Assembly: GCA_032358165.1 (NCBI GenBank)
Contig: JAALGY010000011.1
Coordinates: forward strand, 992,001 to 1,056,000
Reading direction: 5' to 3'
DNA from: Diplosphaera chodatii
Taxonomy: Eukaryota; Chlorophyta; Trebouxiophyceae; Prasiolales; Stichococcaceae
Length of the DNA stretch: 64,000 bases
The notes beneath the pieces were generated by a model. The model saw nothing but the letters and a program-made list of their open reading frames with translations. It did not search any database and was not told the DNA's origin. How positions within the stretch are numbered: position 1 is the first letter of the stretch; every line of letters starts with the position of its first letter. The translations under genes were made by a program, and so were the position numbers. Positions 37,801 through 49,800 of the stretch are shown one piece after another.

Positions 37801-40800
37801 CTAAACAGTGATCAAGTAGCCAGTCTGTCTGCCTCATGAGTCAGTTAAACAAGTGACTGCCTGAAGGCATCCCTACAATGCCACTGTCAAACCTGGCAGA
37901 AAGGCTGTGGTTCCTGCCATGACGGTGACTGGTGACAATCACGGCGGCGGCTCTGTGCAACAAGCTGCAGGAGTGCATGCTGGCTGGTGAACAAGCCCAT
38001 GCTGGGCATTGCACACCAGCTGCAGGCTACATCAGTGAAGGCGGCTGTGCATGTGCCTCACATGCGTGCCTGGCATTGACCCCTCGTGTCACCGTCAGCA
38101 TACCTGCTCGTGCAGGGTTGGCGCTGCTGAGTGTGCGGTATCGTAGGACATGACGGGGCGGCTCCACGCCCCGCCACGCACCGCCAGCCCATAGGGTTCA
38201 GGCCCAACATCGGACCTGCACATGCGCAATCACAGTGGTTCAAAGGAAAGGAAATCGAATATGTTCGGCATTGCATGTGAGACGTGCACTTTGCGTGTCT
38301 CAGAGGGCGGCGTCTAGCTGGCACCCTGTGCGCTTGTGGCGCACCTGCCAGGCGAGAAGCTGCCTGTGGCAAGCACCAGGGCATGCTGCCGTGCGGGGGC
38401 GCCAGGTGCCATGGCGTCCGCGTCGACCGGAGCAGACGTGACGCTCGGCAGCTCGTAGGGCAGACCTGCACATGGTTGCACTTTGACATGGTTGTCAGTT
38501 TCCAAGCAACTATGCGCTTCCCAGATATCTGGCTCTAGCGCACACCCTGGCCGGCACTGGGGCATGATGGTGATGCAGGAACCCCACCCTTGAGCACGCC
38601 AAGCACTGCGGCAGCGGCCATGGGTCCGGGTGCTGGCAGCGGCGGCCCTGGGGCAGCTGACAGCGGCGAGCCGCCAGCAGAATGCAGCGCAAATGCCTTG
38701 CCGGGCAGCTGCATCTTGTGCTGCTGCAGCAGCCGCAGCATGGCTGACGCTGCCCTTGAGGCGGCCTGCGACAGCGCTCCATCGCTGCTGCTCCGAGCCG
38801 CAAAGCGCAGGTGAATCTGCTTCGACTTCGGGCCTGTGTGTGTGTACACACAGCGCTTTTGTTGCAGGCTCAAGGACCACACAGAATAACGGTGGCAAGA
38901 GTCAGCTGCTCAAGAGTTGGTCCAGGCAGTCTCGCCTGTCATCCACAGGAGCGGCGGCGCGGATGCAGGAAGCGCATGTGAGGCCTGCCAGTCCAGGGTG
39001 TACACAAGGTCCTCGTGTGCCGCGGTGATGTCCCGCTGCACCGCAGCCGCCAGCACGTGCAGCCGCCGGCCGACCAGGCCCTGCAACCAGCCGGTGCAAC
39101 GAGTTGTGATCACGTCATGCATTGAAGGCATATGCATGGAAGTGCATCGGCTGTGTCAAGCAGCGTGAACCTGAGCACATGAGGATGCCAATCGCACCTG
39201 CAGGGACGCATGGTGTTGTTGCGAGGTGTAGATGTCCGCACATCTGGCCTCTGCTGCGGTGGCCCACTGATCTGCTTGCAGAGCTGCCGCCTGCACATCT
39301 CCTGCCGCACAGCACTGCATCGCCAGCAGCATGTGCACCGCCGCGCCTGCCAAAGGCTGCTCGCCCACGTCTGCCAGCACCAGCGCTGCAGAAGTCAGCC
39401 CGGGGTGCACCCAGAAGCCGTCTCCAGCGCCTGGAGACAGGCGCAGCGTCGCCAGCGGCTTGCTGGGCGCTGAGGCATCCGCCAAGAGAGGCGAGGTGCG
39501 CACGATCCTCGCCAGGGGGCCGGGCATCCGCTTGAGTGACGCCGCTGCTGTTGCTGTAGCCTGGGGCTTGATTTGTGCAGCAACTGCTGCATGTGCTGTT
39601 GCCAGCCGCCCACTGGCCTCAGAACTGATCTGAACGCTGCCGTCCGGACGGACGGTGGTGCTCATCACATCGCAGGCTGCCAGGTGCGGAGTGGCTGTGA
39701 CTGCCAGCGCTTCCACTGCAACTGTGTAGCTGCCACTGCCACCATCCTCATGCAGCAGCCTCACTGCCACTGTGGGCACCTCAGCAAGCGCTGCAGCTGC
39801 TAGCACTGCTGTGCCGTTGACCGCATGCTGCCGCAAGAACGACAGCCGTGCAGACACCAGCTGGCAGCTGAAGGTTGTGGAGCTATGGCTGGCTGTGAGC
39901 ACCGACGTCTGCAGCGCCTGGATGCGGGGCGCCACATAGTGCCGGCTCCTCACGAACACATCAGGCTTTTCACCCTGCATAGCACATTGGAACAGCTTCC
40001 GATCACATCCGCCCCAACAACTAGTGGCGTGAAGTTCGTTTGTCCCCTGCAACATGCAGCACAGTGTTGCACGCACTGCTACAGGGTGTTCACCTGGTTG
40101 CGGTTGGCCTCTGGCTCGCCCAACAGCACGTGCGCGTTGACGCCGCTCATGCCGAAGGACGAGGTCCCCGCCAGCTGGCCCGAGAGTCCCCCGGCGCCAG
40201 GCTGGCACTGCCGCGGCAGCGCTGCGGCGGCGCCGCCGGACCGCCGCCAGTCGTCCAGTGCGGCTCCGACGTGCGCGTTGGGCGCCCGCAGGTGCATGAT
40301 GGGCGGCGCCGATGCTGCGGTCAGTGCGCCAGCAGCCAGCAGCAGGCCTGCAGAAAAGACTGGTCCTCGACTCCCTGCTCACCTCGAATGCTTCACATCC
40401 GGCGACTGCACAGCACACTCAGGTGCAGAATGCATAGTAAGGGCTGTATCGGGCTTGAAGGCAGTTTATTTGATGTTGACGGTGATTGTACGGAGCAGCA
40501 GCGCATGGTAGGCTCCAGTACCTGCCAGGCCGGCGGTGCCCTCAGTGTGGCCGCAGCACGCCTTGCTGGACAGCAGCGTGGGCGGGGCGCGCCACCTGCC
40601 CCCTGTAGCGCTGACAGCCAGCGCGCCGGCCAGCGCGCCCACCTCAATAGGGTCGCCTGCAAAGGAGGATTTGCAATGGGTGCGCCCCGGTTGCAGCATC
40701 AACATGTGACTGCAGGCAGACATGCCATCTGTCATCTAGCATCTGTGGGCAGCAGAAAGGTGCCTTGTAGGTAAGGGTCCAGCAGATCGAAAGTCCAGAG

Positions 40801-43800
40801 CCTGCCAATGCTGTCCACAACTGTGAGTAACCAGCATCAGTGTGGCTCCAGCAGTCGACGTGCTGCACCGCTCTGGACAAGGCACATAGCATCAGGAGGC
40901 ACACCTAGGGCAGTGCCGGTGCCGTGCACAGATACTGCTGCAACAGCCGCCGCCGATGCTTCTGCCGCCGCCAATGCGCTCCTGTTGTCAGCATGAACAC
41001 AACACAGCTCAGACTTGTGTTCCTTTCAGCTATCATCTGCAAGCAGAGCTGTAGACATGGCTTACATGTGAAGCGGGTGCACATCACCTGACCAGCGCTC
41101 CTTGCGCAGGGCCATTGGGGGCTGTCAGCCCGCCAGACCGTCCGCCCTGGTTGGTGACCGAGCCCCGCACGACAGCAAGCGGCTGCCGCATGCTGCTCGT
41201 GATGCCGCTGTCAGGGGCGCCTGCAGGTTCTGCGTCGTTCAGCGCGCCGTCACCTGGCTGCAGGACGATCACGGCAATGCCCTCGCCCCGGCCATAGCCG
41301 TCTGCTGCGGCGTCGAAGGTGCGGCAACGGCCGACAGGCGACAGGGCCTGCGCAACACAGATACATGATGTCAGTATTTGCATAGAGCTAGGTGCAACTA
41401 TAACACATGTCATGAGGATGGTGGCGCCCGATTGCAGCGCATGCTATCACCTGCAGCTGGCAGATGGCATTGGTGGTGCCGCTCAACAGCATGACATTGC
41501 TGCCGGCGGCGACTGATGCGCATGCCTCGCCCAGGGCAAGCCCCTGCAGATACAGAGACACCGCAGCACTTATGTCATGCTGCTGAGGATATCCGCAAGA
41601 TTCCCTTGAGAGCAGGCCGCCAGCTACTTTGCAACCTATCTCACCGAGTGCGCCAGGTGTGTAGCGACCAGCGACGATGAGCACGCCGTGTCGGTGGAGA
41701 CACACGGGCCTGCACACCACAGCAGTCATATGAATTTCTTGGTTTCGAGAACACTCTATCAAAGTTCAGCGAATAATTCTGCGAATAGAGTCTGACCGCA
41801 ACTCAGAAAAGTTGGAGCAGATCTGACTTCACCTGTGAGCCCGAAGGCGTACGACAGGCGGCCCACCATGAAGCTGGCGCCGCTGCCCACCACGGCCTGC
41901 GGAGCCAGCTTGGCTGTGACCGCAAGCACCACATCCGTGTAGTCCTGGTAGCTGCAACCCACGTACACGCCTGTGGAAGCACACAAGAGAGGGTTTCCCC
42001 ACACGAGGCCCTTGTGGGCAGCAGATCACTCTCGGGCATGCCTATCAGCAATGCACACTCTGGAACCCTACTAGCTTGAATATGCACAGCAGCAGGTGTG
42101 GTCATTGTATGCGTATGCATCTGTGGAGCACCATTTTGCCAAAAGCCAGTGGTCCCAGTTGACCTCACATGCACCAAAGCATGAGAGGTCCACCAGATTG
42201 ACCTATTATAGGAACAGGTCATGCGCAAATGTGTAGGCGGTGACAAGAACTGTAGCACCTCGTGACTGCCAGAGATGCAACAGTGCTTTGACCACTGCAG
42301 ATTTGCACAGACATGGCATTGTCCTGCTCAACCCTTGCTGTACTCGACATGCGCTGTCAAGCTCCCCAATGCAAGACACATGGTCACTAGCTCAGCTCGT
42401 TGTGTGTACACGTTACATCCTACAGTTTACCTGCTGCAAGTTTAGGAGACAGGACAGAGCGCCTCACCAGTCGTCTGGGCGCTGGTGTCCAGGCCGCCGT
42501 CCTGCAGCGCGGTGGCGGTGCACTCCAGCAGCAGGCGGTGCTGCGGGTCCAGGGTGGCGGCCTCGGCGCGCGGCAGCCGGAAGGCGGATGCGTCAAACAT
42601 GTCCACGCCCGCCACCCAGCCGCCGAAGCGCACATACGCCGCCATCTTGCTGGGCGGCACCTCCGGCGAGTACCTGCATTGCACAATTGCAGGCCACGCT
42701 GAACTTCTGGCACACAACATGGCTTTGTTCCCATCGGCATCCTGACTGTCAGCCACTAGGTCAGCTGGTTGTATATGACGACTATATTGTGGCAGGATGT
42801 TCTATGTAGATGCAGGCAATGGAGCTTGACCCTCCACCAAGGCTGTTGGCTGCATGACAAGCCAGTATCTTGTCTAGGGCAACAAGCGGCAACCAATGCC
42901 AGCGTGATAGGGTTTGTGCCATAGTGCAGTGGGTTCGGGCCGTAGTGCAGTGCTCAGCTCCCATTCGTGGCTGCTCAAACAAGACCAACGCCTTGGTGGC
43001 CAGCTCCCTTACCAACCGGGAAGGTTCACAACACTGTGGCATACTATCAACTGCTGAGAGGTGAAGAGCCTTGAAGCACATACCAGGCATCCACGTCCCA
43101 GCGGTCCAGGGGCACAGCCTGCTGCAGATCGATGCAGCCAGATGCAGCCTGGTGCAGGCCCTCCAGGCCTGCACGGCATATGGCAACTGGCCAATGATGT
43201 CCATCTGTGAGTAATGTACCATGCCTCTGTAGGCAGTCTTGCCAAGATTGAACCTGCCCAACTAGCACAGTGCCTGACATGTGTTCTTGGAGATACACTG
43301 GCCACCTTGCTGACCTGCGATGCCGCCAGGGAAGCGGCATGCTACGCCCACAATCTCCGAGGTGAAGCTGCCGCCCTCACGGCTCCTGCTTGCTGCTGCC
43401 CTGACAGAGCGCTGCGGCGCAGCCTCCAGCTCCGCATTTGCTGCTGTACCCTCTGTGTCGACACCACTGCATCATTGGCATTGCACTGCCGAGATGTCGA
43501 TGGTCAGCTGTGCTGCACATGAGGCTCGACAACACAGAACCAGCATAGCGCACCTGCAGCCTGTGCGGGCTGCTTGGCTGCCAGCAGCTTGGCGATCTGC
43601 GCCGCCAAAGCAGCGGGCGTGGGGTAGTCATACACTGCCGTCGCCGGCAGCTCCACGCCAAAGCGGCTCGCCAATGCATTGCGCAGGTCCACAGCGCCTG
43701 TGCCCAACAGGAACTACCATGAACTGCAGCATGTGTAGGTTCATGCACTGAGATGGGCGCCATGCAGCTGGTTGTCGATCATGTCTTCATTAGCATTATA

Positions 43801-46800
43801 GGAACCAACTCCTTACGAAAGCTCTGAAACCAAATGAGACGAAAGTGCAGTCTTAGAGTGAAGACTCACCTCGCTAGTTGTTGTAGGTAGGACTCTGGAT
43901 GTTGCTGTGGCGGCCAGGAGCCGTAGGCTATTGTGCTTACAGTTAGGCTAGTCTAGAGGGCAGTTTGCAAACGAACAGAATGGCTGCAAGGCACTGGTGC
44001 AGTGCCTTAAGAAGTGATTCCACATCAGCATGACATTGCAAGTGAGCTGAAGCTTCAACATACTTTCAGCATTGAGACTTCTAGCACTTGATGTGTCATG
44101 CTGATGTGGAATCACTTCTTAAGGCACTACACCAGTGCCTTGCAGCCATTCTGTTCGTTCGCAAACTGCCCTCTAGACTAGCCTTACTGTAAGCACATTA
44201 GCCTACGGCTCCTGGCCGCCACAGCAACATCCAGAGTCCTACCTACAACGACTAGCGAGGTGAGTCTTTCACTCTAAGACTGCACTTTCGTCTCATTCCT
44301 AGATGCCGGCATTTGCTGTGCAAGACGACAGAAAAGTGATGGCAGTGGGGCGAAGTGCATCGGGCATTGCACGTGGAAGTTTCATCTAGCAACCTTTGGT
44401 GCTGTATACGACATCATCTGGTCTGTTCACTACTGTTCGCACCAGATGAGGCTTGCAAGCACTCCTCCTTGCAATGCCAGCACAAATTTGTCCCACTGCC
44501 ATTCCTCTTGTTGCACAGCAGTCATTGACCAACATGCTGCAGCTGACTGTCAGCTACTGGGAGGGCCAAGTGGCTTTAGCCCAGTGGAGCCATGCACCTT
44601 CTGCATCCATGTCTGGAATGCCGCATGACCCCACGCATTGCCACGCTGGGCCAGCTGAGCATTAGCTCTCCTTCATCAAAACAGTGGACAAGAGGGCCTC
44701 ACCCAAGGAGTCCATGCCGGCCTCCATGAGCGGCTGCGTCGGCGCCGCCCTGACGCCCAACGTGCCAGCGACCACCTCCTGCACCTCCGCCGCCAGCGAC
44801 GCCGATGGCGCCCCGGGCTTTTCGGCCGGCTGCGCCACGGCTGCGGCAGCGGCCAGCACCGAGTGCTTGCGGGCGAAGGGCGTGAGGCTGCGCCTGGCGG
44901 GCGCCGCGGCTTGCACAGGCGCAGCCTCCACAGCTGCACAGGAAGAACTCTGCTCTGCAAGGCGGTCCCCAATGCTGCTCACCTCCACAGCAACCAGAGT
45001 CATCTCACTGTGCAATAGATTGTCAGGATTGCAATACCCTCTGATGGGGAACCAATGCACCTGAACGTGGCTGCACAAACTCTTGGAACATGAAGGACTT
45101 CTCCAGGGTGGCCTGCAGCTTGGGCCACTCGAAGATGTTGGCCACTACCTGCAGAGGAATGGCGCAGGGCATCACGTGGTGGAGTCGGTTGCATGTATGG
45201 AAGTGGTAACAGAGCTTCCACAATGCAAGTGCAGCGATGCAGCTTGCCTGCGACTGTGTGGTGTGGGCGCCAGTGATACGGGCCAGCGCTGCAAGGCCGG
45301 CAGCTGGGGGGATGGCCACCATGCCCAGCCGCTTGAGCCGTGCCATGGTGCCCTACAGGGACGGAGAAGCTCATCAACAAAGACATAACCTTGTGCCAGC
45401 TGGACAGCACAATTAACCTGCGACTTTGCTGGCGGCTACGCGCTCGTACAGCACACACGTGGCCTCGTTGATGCATTCGTTGTTATCATGTGCCTCTATG
45501 AAAGCTTGACAACAAACCATCGCAACCATCATCGCACACACTGTACTACAGAGGGACCTGCAATCTTTCCAATGGTCCATCTGAAGATCAGTGATTAGCG
45601 AGGATGATTGTTGGCGCTGACAAGACAGTCGATGCTGACGCCTACTACCAGCTGATGCCAGGTGGAAGGCGCTCAGCAGGGGTCGAGCTTGTAGACAGTT
45701 GCAGCAATAACATGTTGTCTGCAAACCTTGCTAGCAGCTAACGAACCTTGTCGACAGCAGCCATGCCGGTGGCCCAGGCACCCCACATAATGGACGTCGC
45801 AGCCAAGCCTGCCGCGTGCTGCTGGTCCGCCCAGGCGCCCAGCGCAGCGTTTGCCGCTGCGTAGTTGGCCTGGCCAGCTGGCCCCAGCAGCGCTGAAGTC
45901 GACGAGAAGATGGAGACTGTGGACAGTGGCGCGGCACCGGCCGCTGACATCAAGGCGACTAGGCCCTGCAGTTGCAAAAACAGCACAGGAGGCTCGGTTG
46001 GTTGTCCTGCTAAGAGCTTCATGGCACACAGAAGACAAAAGCTATGTTTTAAGATGTCTTCAGCATGGAAGCATACACCATGTGAATAGCGATGCAGTGA
46101 GCGCCGCACCTGCAGCTTGGGAGCGAACACTGCGCGCATTGTGCCGCTGCTCTGCGCGGGCAGCGTGGCGTCCTGCAGCGTGCCGCCCACATGCAGAACC
46201 GCACGTACCGGCCCCGCTCTGGCGGTGGCAATGGTGGCGGCCAAGGCGGCCACATCGCTGGCGCAGGCCACATTGCACTGCACCGCCGTCACCTACGCAG
46301 AAATGCACAGGCATAGCATCGAAAACTTGCCAGCTGCCCAAGCATCCCATGGCACTGTCCGGGAGCCAGCAGCTTGGCATGCCCAGTGCATGGTACACAC
46401 ACTTCATACAAGCCATCAAAATCTTGTACCTGGGCTCGCGAGTCTGCGGGCAGGCCCAGCGGCTTGCCACGGCTGGTGTGCGCACTGCGAGACAGCAGCC
46501 ACACATGGGCCTCGGGGTTGGCCGCCGCCCACTGCGCCACCAGGGACCCAAGGCTGCCAAGGCCGCCTGCAAACAGATGCTATACATGTACGGTATCCGT
46601 GACTTGTGGCAGCACCTCGTCTGAGTTGCAGCGCTGTGTTGTAGCTACCTGCAGCGCCTGGATAAATGCACAGCTATTCGGTGAACATGCACGAGCAAGC
46701 ACACCTGTGATGATGACGCTGCCAGTGAAGCCGTCAGTTGACATGGCACCGCCGTCGGGCGCGGCTGCAGGGGTCCTGGTGACCTGGGGCCGCAGCGTGG

Positions 46801-49800
46801 TGTTGCCAGCCATTGCTGCGCCGAAGGCGTCCACCTGCGCCGCGTCCTTGTCGGCCTCGTGCCACCGCACGGCATTTGCTGCAGCGCTGGCGTACGCCTC
46901 CCACTTGAGCGACTGATGTTCCGCCGCAGCCACCTGTTTTGAGGGTGGGGCACTCTTAGTGCTGACACAGCACATGTTGGATGGCTGTCAAGCTCTGCTG
47001 AGGCAGGTTTGACAGCTTGTGCTGTTCCGCCATTGGCCAAGCGTGCTCATCACAAACCTCTTGGCTTGGGCATCCAACAGGTCTGCAAGCAATGTGCCAT
47101 GGCCAATGCCAGCTGTAGACACTCAGGCAACAACCAACATGACTCTTTGCATGTCAGCTGTTCTTGCCAGCCATGTCAGCTGTTCTTGCTGCCAGCGTTG
47201 CTGCAACTGATACAAAGGCACACCTTCAGCAAAGCTGTGGCGCTAGCTGTTGCCAGTGCTCCAGGGGCGCGGCCCGGCCCTGGGCCGAGGTCCCCGCCCA
47301 GGCAGCCGCGCAGGTTGAGCTGCAGCCGCTGCCCCGCAGCCGGGTTGGTGTTCACGACACCCTGTAGCAATGCCAGCACGCTGCCGCCGACCTGCAGTGC
47401 CTGGTTGGCCGCTTTCACACCGCTGCCGCTGCCGCCTCCAGCGTTTGTGAAGGCCGCCGTCGAGTGTTGCTGAGCCCTGAAGCTGATCTTGCCTCTGCCG
47501 GGTGGCAGTGTAACACGGCGTGACACTGGCGGAAGCAGCCGCTGGCGCCGAGCATTGCGCTTGACGACGGCAAGCTCCACTGCAGGGGCGTCCGCCGGCA
47601 GCCGCATGGACAGCGACCCAGGCCCGAGGCCGATACACACTGCGCGCCACTCCACTGCATAGACCATGCTGGCGCTGGATGTGGCAGCTGCTGTGCTTCC
47701 TGCATCTGGACGGCCGCCGCCGATGGGCTTGGCCACCAGCTGGCTCAGTGCCATGTTGGTGGTAGGAGCACCAGAGGTGGAAGAGCTGCTTCCTGCTGCC
47801 AGCGTGTAGTCCGACAGCGCCGAGCCATCCGGCCGCAGCGCTGCGGCACCCATGCCGGCCCACTTCAGGGCCTCCGCCGGCTGCTGCGCCGCCAGGTATG
47901 CGCCGACAGCTGTCGGCACCCGTCCCACTGCTGCTGTGGCGTCCTCACCGGGCTCGGGTGTGGGCGTGAAGACCACGCCAACCTGCATGCAGCCATCGGC
48001 AGCTGCCGGGTGGCAGTGGTACCTGCACATTGTGGAAACCCTTGGTCAGCATAGCTGTAACCACTACTAGTGTTTTGAAGACGCTTGCAACACTTGGAGG
48101 ATTCCTCTCATGTGAGATAGTGAACGTGCACAACGTAGACACGCATATGACATAGCACGGAGGCCAAATGGGACAGAACCCGTCGGACAGGTCCCTCATC
48201 ATTGAGCAGTCGGTAGTTTGTGCATTCCCCAGGTAACCATGAGAGACCTCTCTGCTGGTTGCCAGTCCATTTGACCTCGACGCTATGACACTGTGCATGA
48301 AACGATGCATCTGCGTTAGCACACTCACCCGCTGCCTGGCTGGTCCTGCCGGGCATCCAGAGCAGCCAGTGCCCCGCCGTCAAAGCGCGCCAGGTCCGCG
48401 ACTGCCTCTTGCAATACCACAGCCGTCCAGCTGTGCTGCTGTGCCGAGCTTTCTGGGGCAGTGAACCTTTCTGCTGCCGCACCAATGGCAGGACTGCTCG
48501 GGCGGCAGTGGGCAGCGCTTGTGCGCAGGTGCAGCTGGCGCTCTGCCGAGACCAGGTTCATGGAGTACGCGTGCAGAGTCCCGGCGCCAGGGTTCAGCGC
48601 CATCTCCAGCAGAGCCCCGCCGCGCGGCGGCAGTTGCAGCGGGACCGCGATGGATACGCCCGCCAGTGCTGGGCTGTCGGAAGCGGCAGAAGATGCGGCG
48701 TTCAACTGCACGAACGCTGCGGACGCCGCCTCGAACATTGCTGCGCCCGGCAGTAGCAGCTGCCCAGATACCTGCAAATTGCTACAAAGTCAGGTATGCA
48801 AACCCTGGTGGTCCTGCAACTCACAGGTCGACAAGCGAAATGCACGTCTGTAGAGGGAAGTGGTAGGGTGGCTGCAAGGACGAGTATCAATCGCAAGAGC
48901 AGCAACTCTGTGGACCAGGCACCATGGTGAGGTGTCCTGTCAGCACCGTTGCGTCATGCGATTGACCATGGTTTCTGACACATCTCGTGGCATTGCCAAA
49001 GGCTGATAACTACATGCATGATGCAGGCCGCAGCGGCCGCGGCCAGCACCTTGTGGTCCAACAGGTAGGAGAGGCTGGCGACGCCAATGGCAGCCTGCAC
49101 CAGCAGCTCTCCGGCGGCAGCAGCGTGTGACACGTGCTGCAGCAGCGGGTGCGGCGCCAGCTGGCTCCAGAACCGCGCCCGCTCAAATGGCACACCCTGC
49201 AGCGGTGTGCATGCTAGTGTCAAGCCGGATCTGTGAAGCTTATCCGCAACGTGATCCACTTGGTCAGTCTGTACCCAGATGCGCCGAGCTTGGCACGGCA
49301 TCCCGAGCCAAGCTGGCTGCAGCGGATGGTCAGACTGACCACACCATCACATGGACTCTGGATCTACCCACCTGCAGCTGCTGTGCTGCAACATGGTCCA
49401 CCATCCCATGTGCACGGCTGAGCAAAGCGTGGGCATTGACGCCGCTCATGCCAAAGGAGCTGGTGCCAATGGCTGCAGCGCCACTGGCCGCTGAGCTGCT
49501 GCCGGCGCTGCTGGCGTCTGTGAACAGGCCGGCGCCAGGCTGCAATGGGATGCGGGCCGCCAGTCCGGCAGACTTGCGCCAGTCCTACAGCAAGCAGTAT
49601 ATAGGAAGTTCAAGATGTGCTGAAGCATACTTTTGCGCTTTTTTGAGCAGGGCCGATGTGCTGTTGCAGCAGTGATGGTGGGCTTGGCTCGTCAGCATGT
49701 CAGTGCAGGCCTGCAGTGCTGCGGTGACATAGGGGTTCATGGTGCGGAGGTGCATGACGGGGGCGCTCGCATCCGCCTGCAATGCTCCAGCCGCCAGCAG

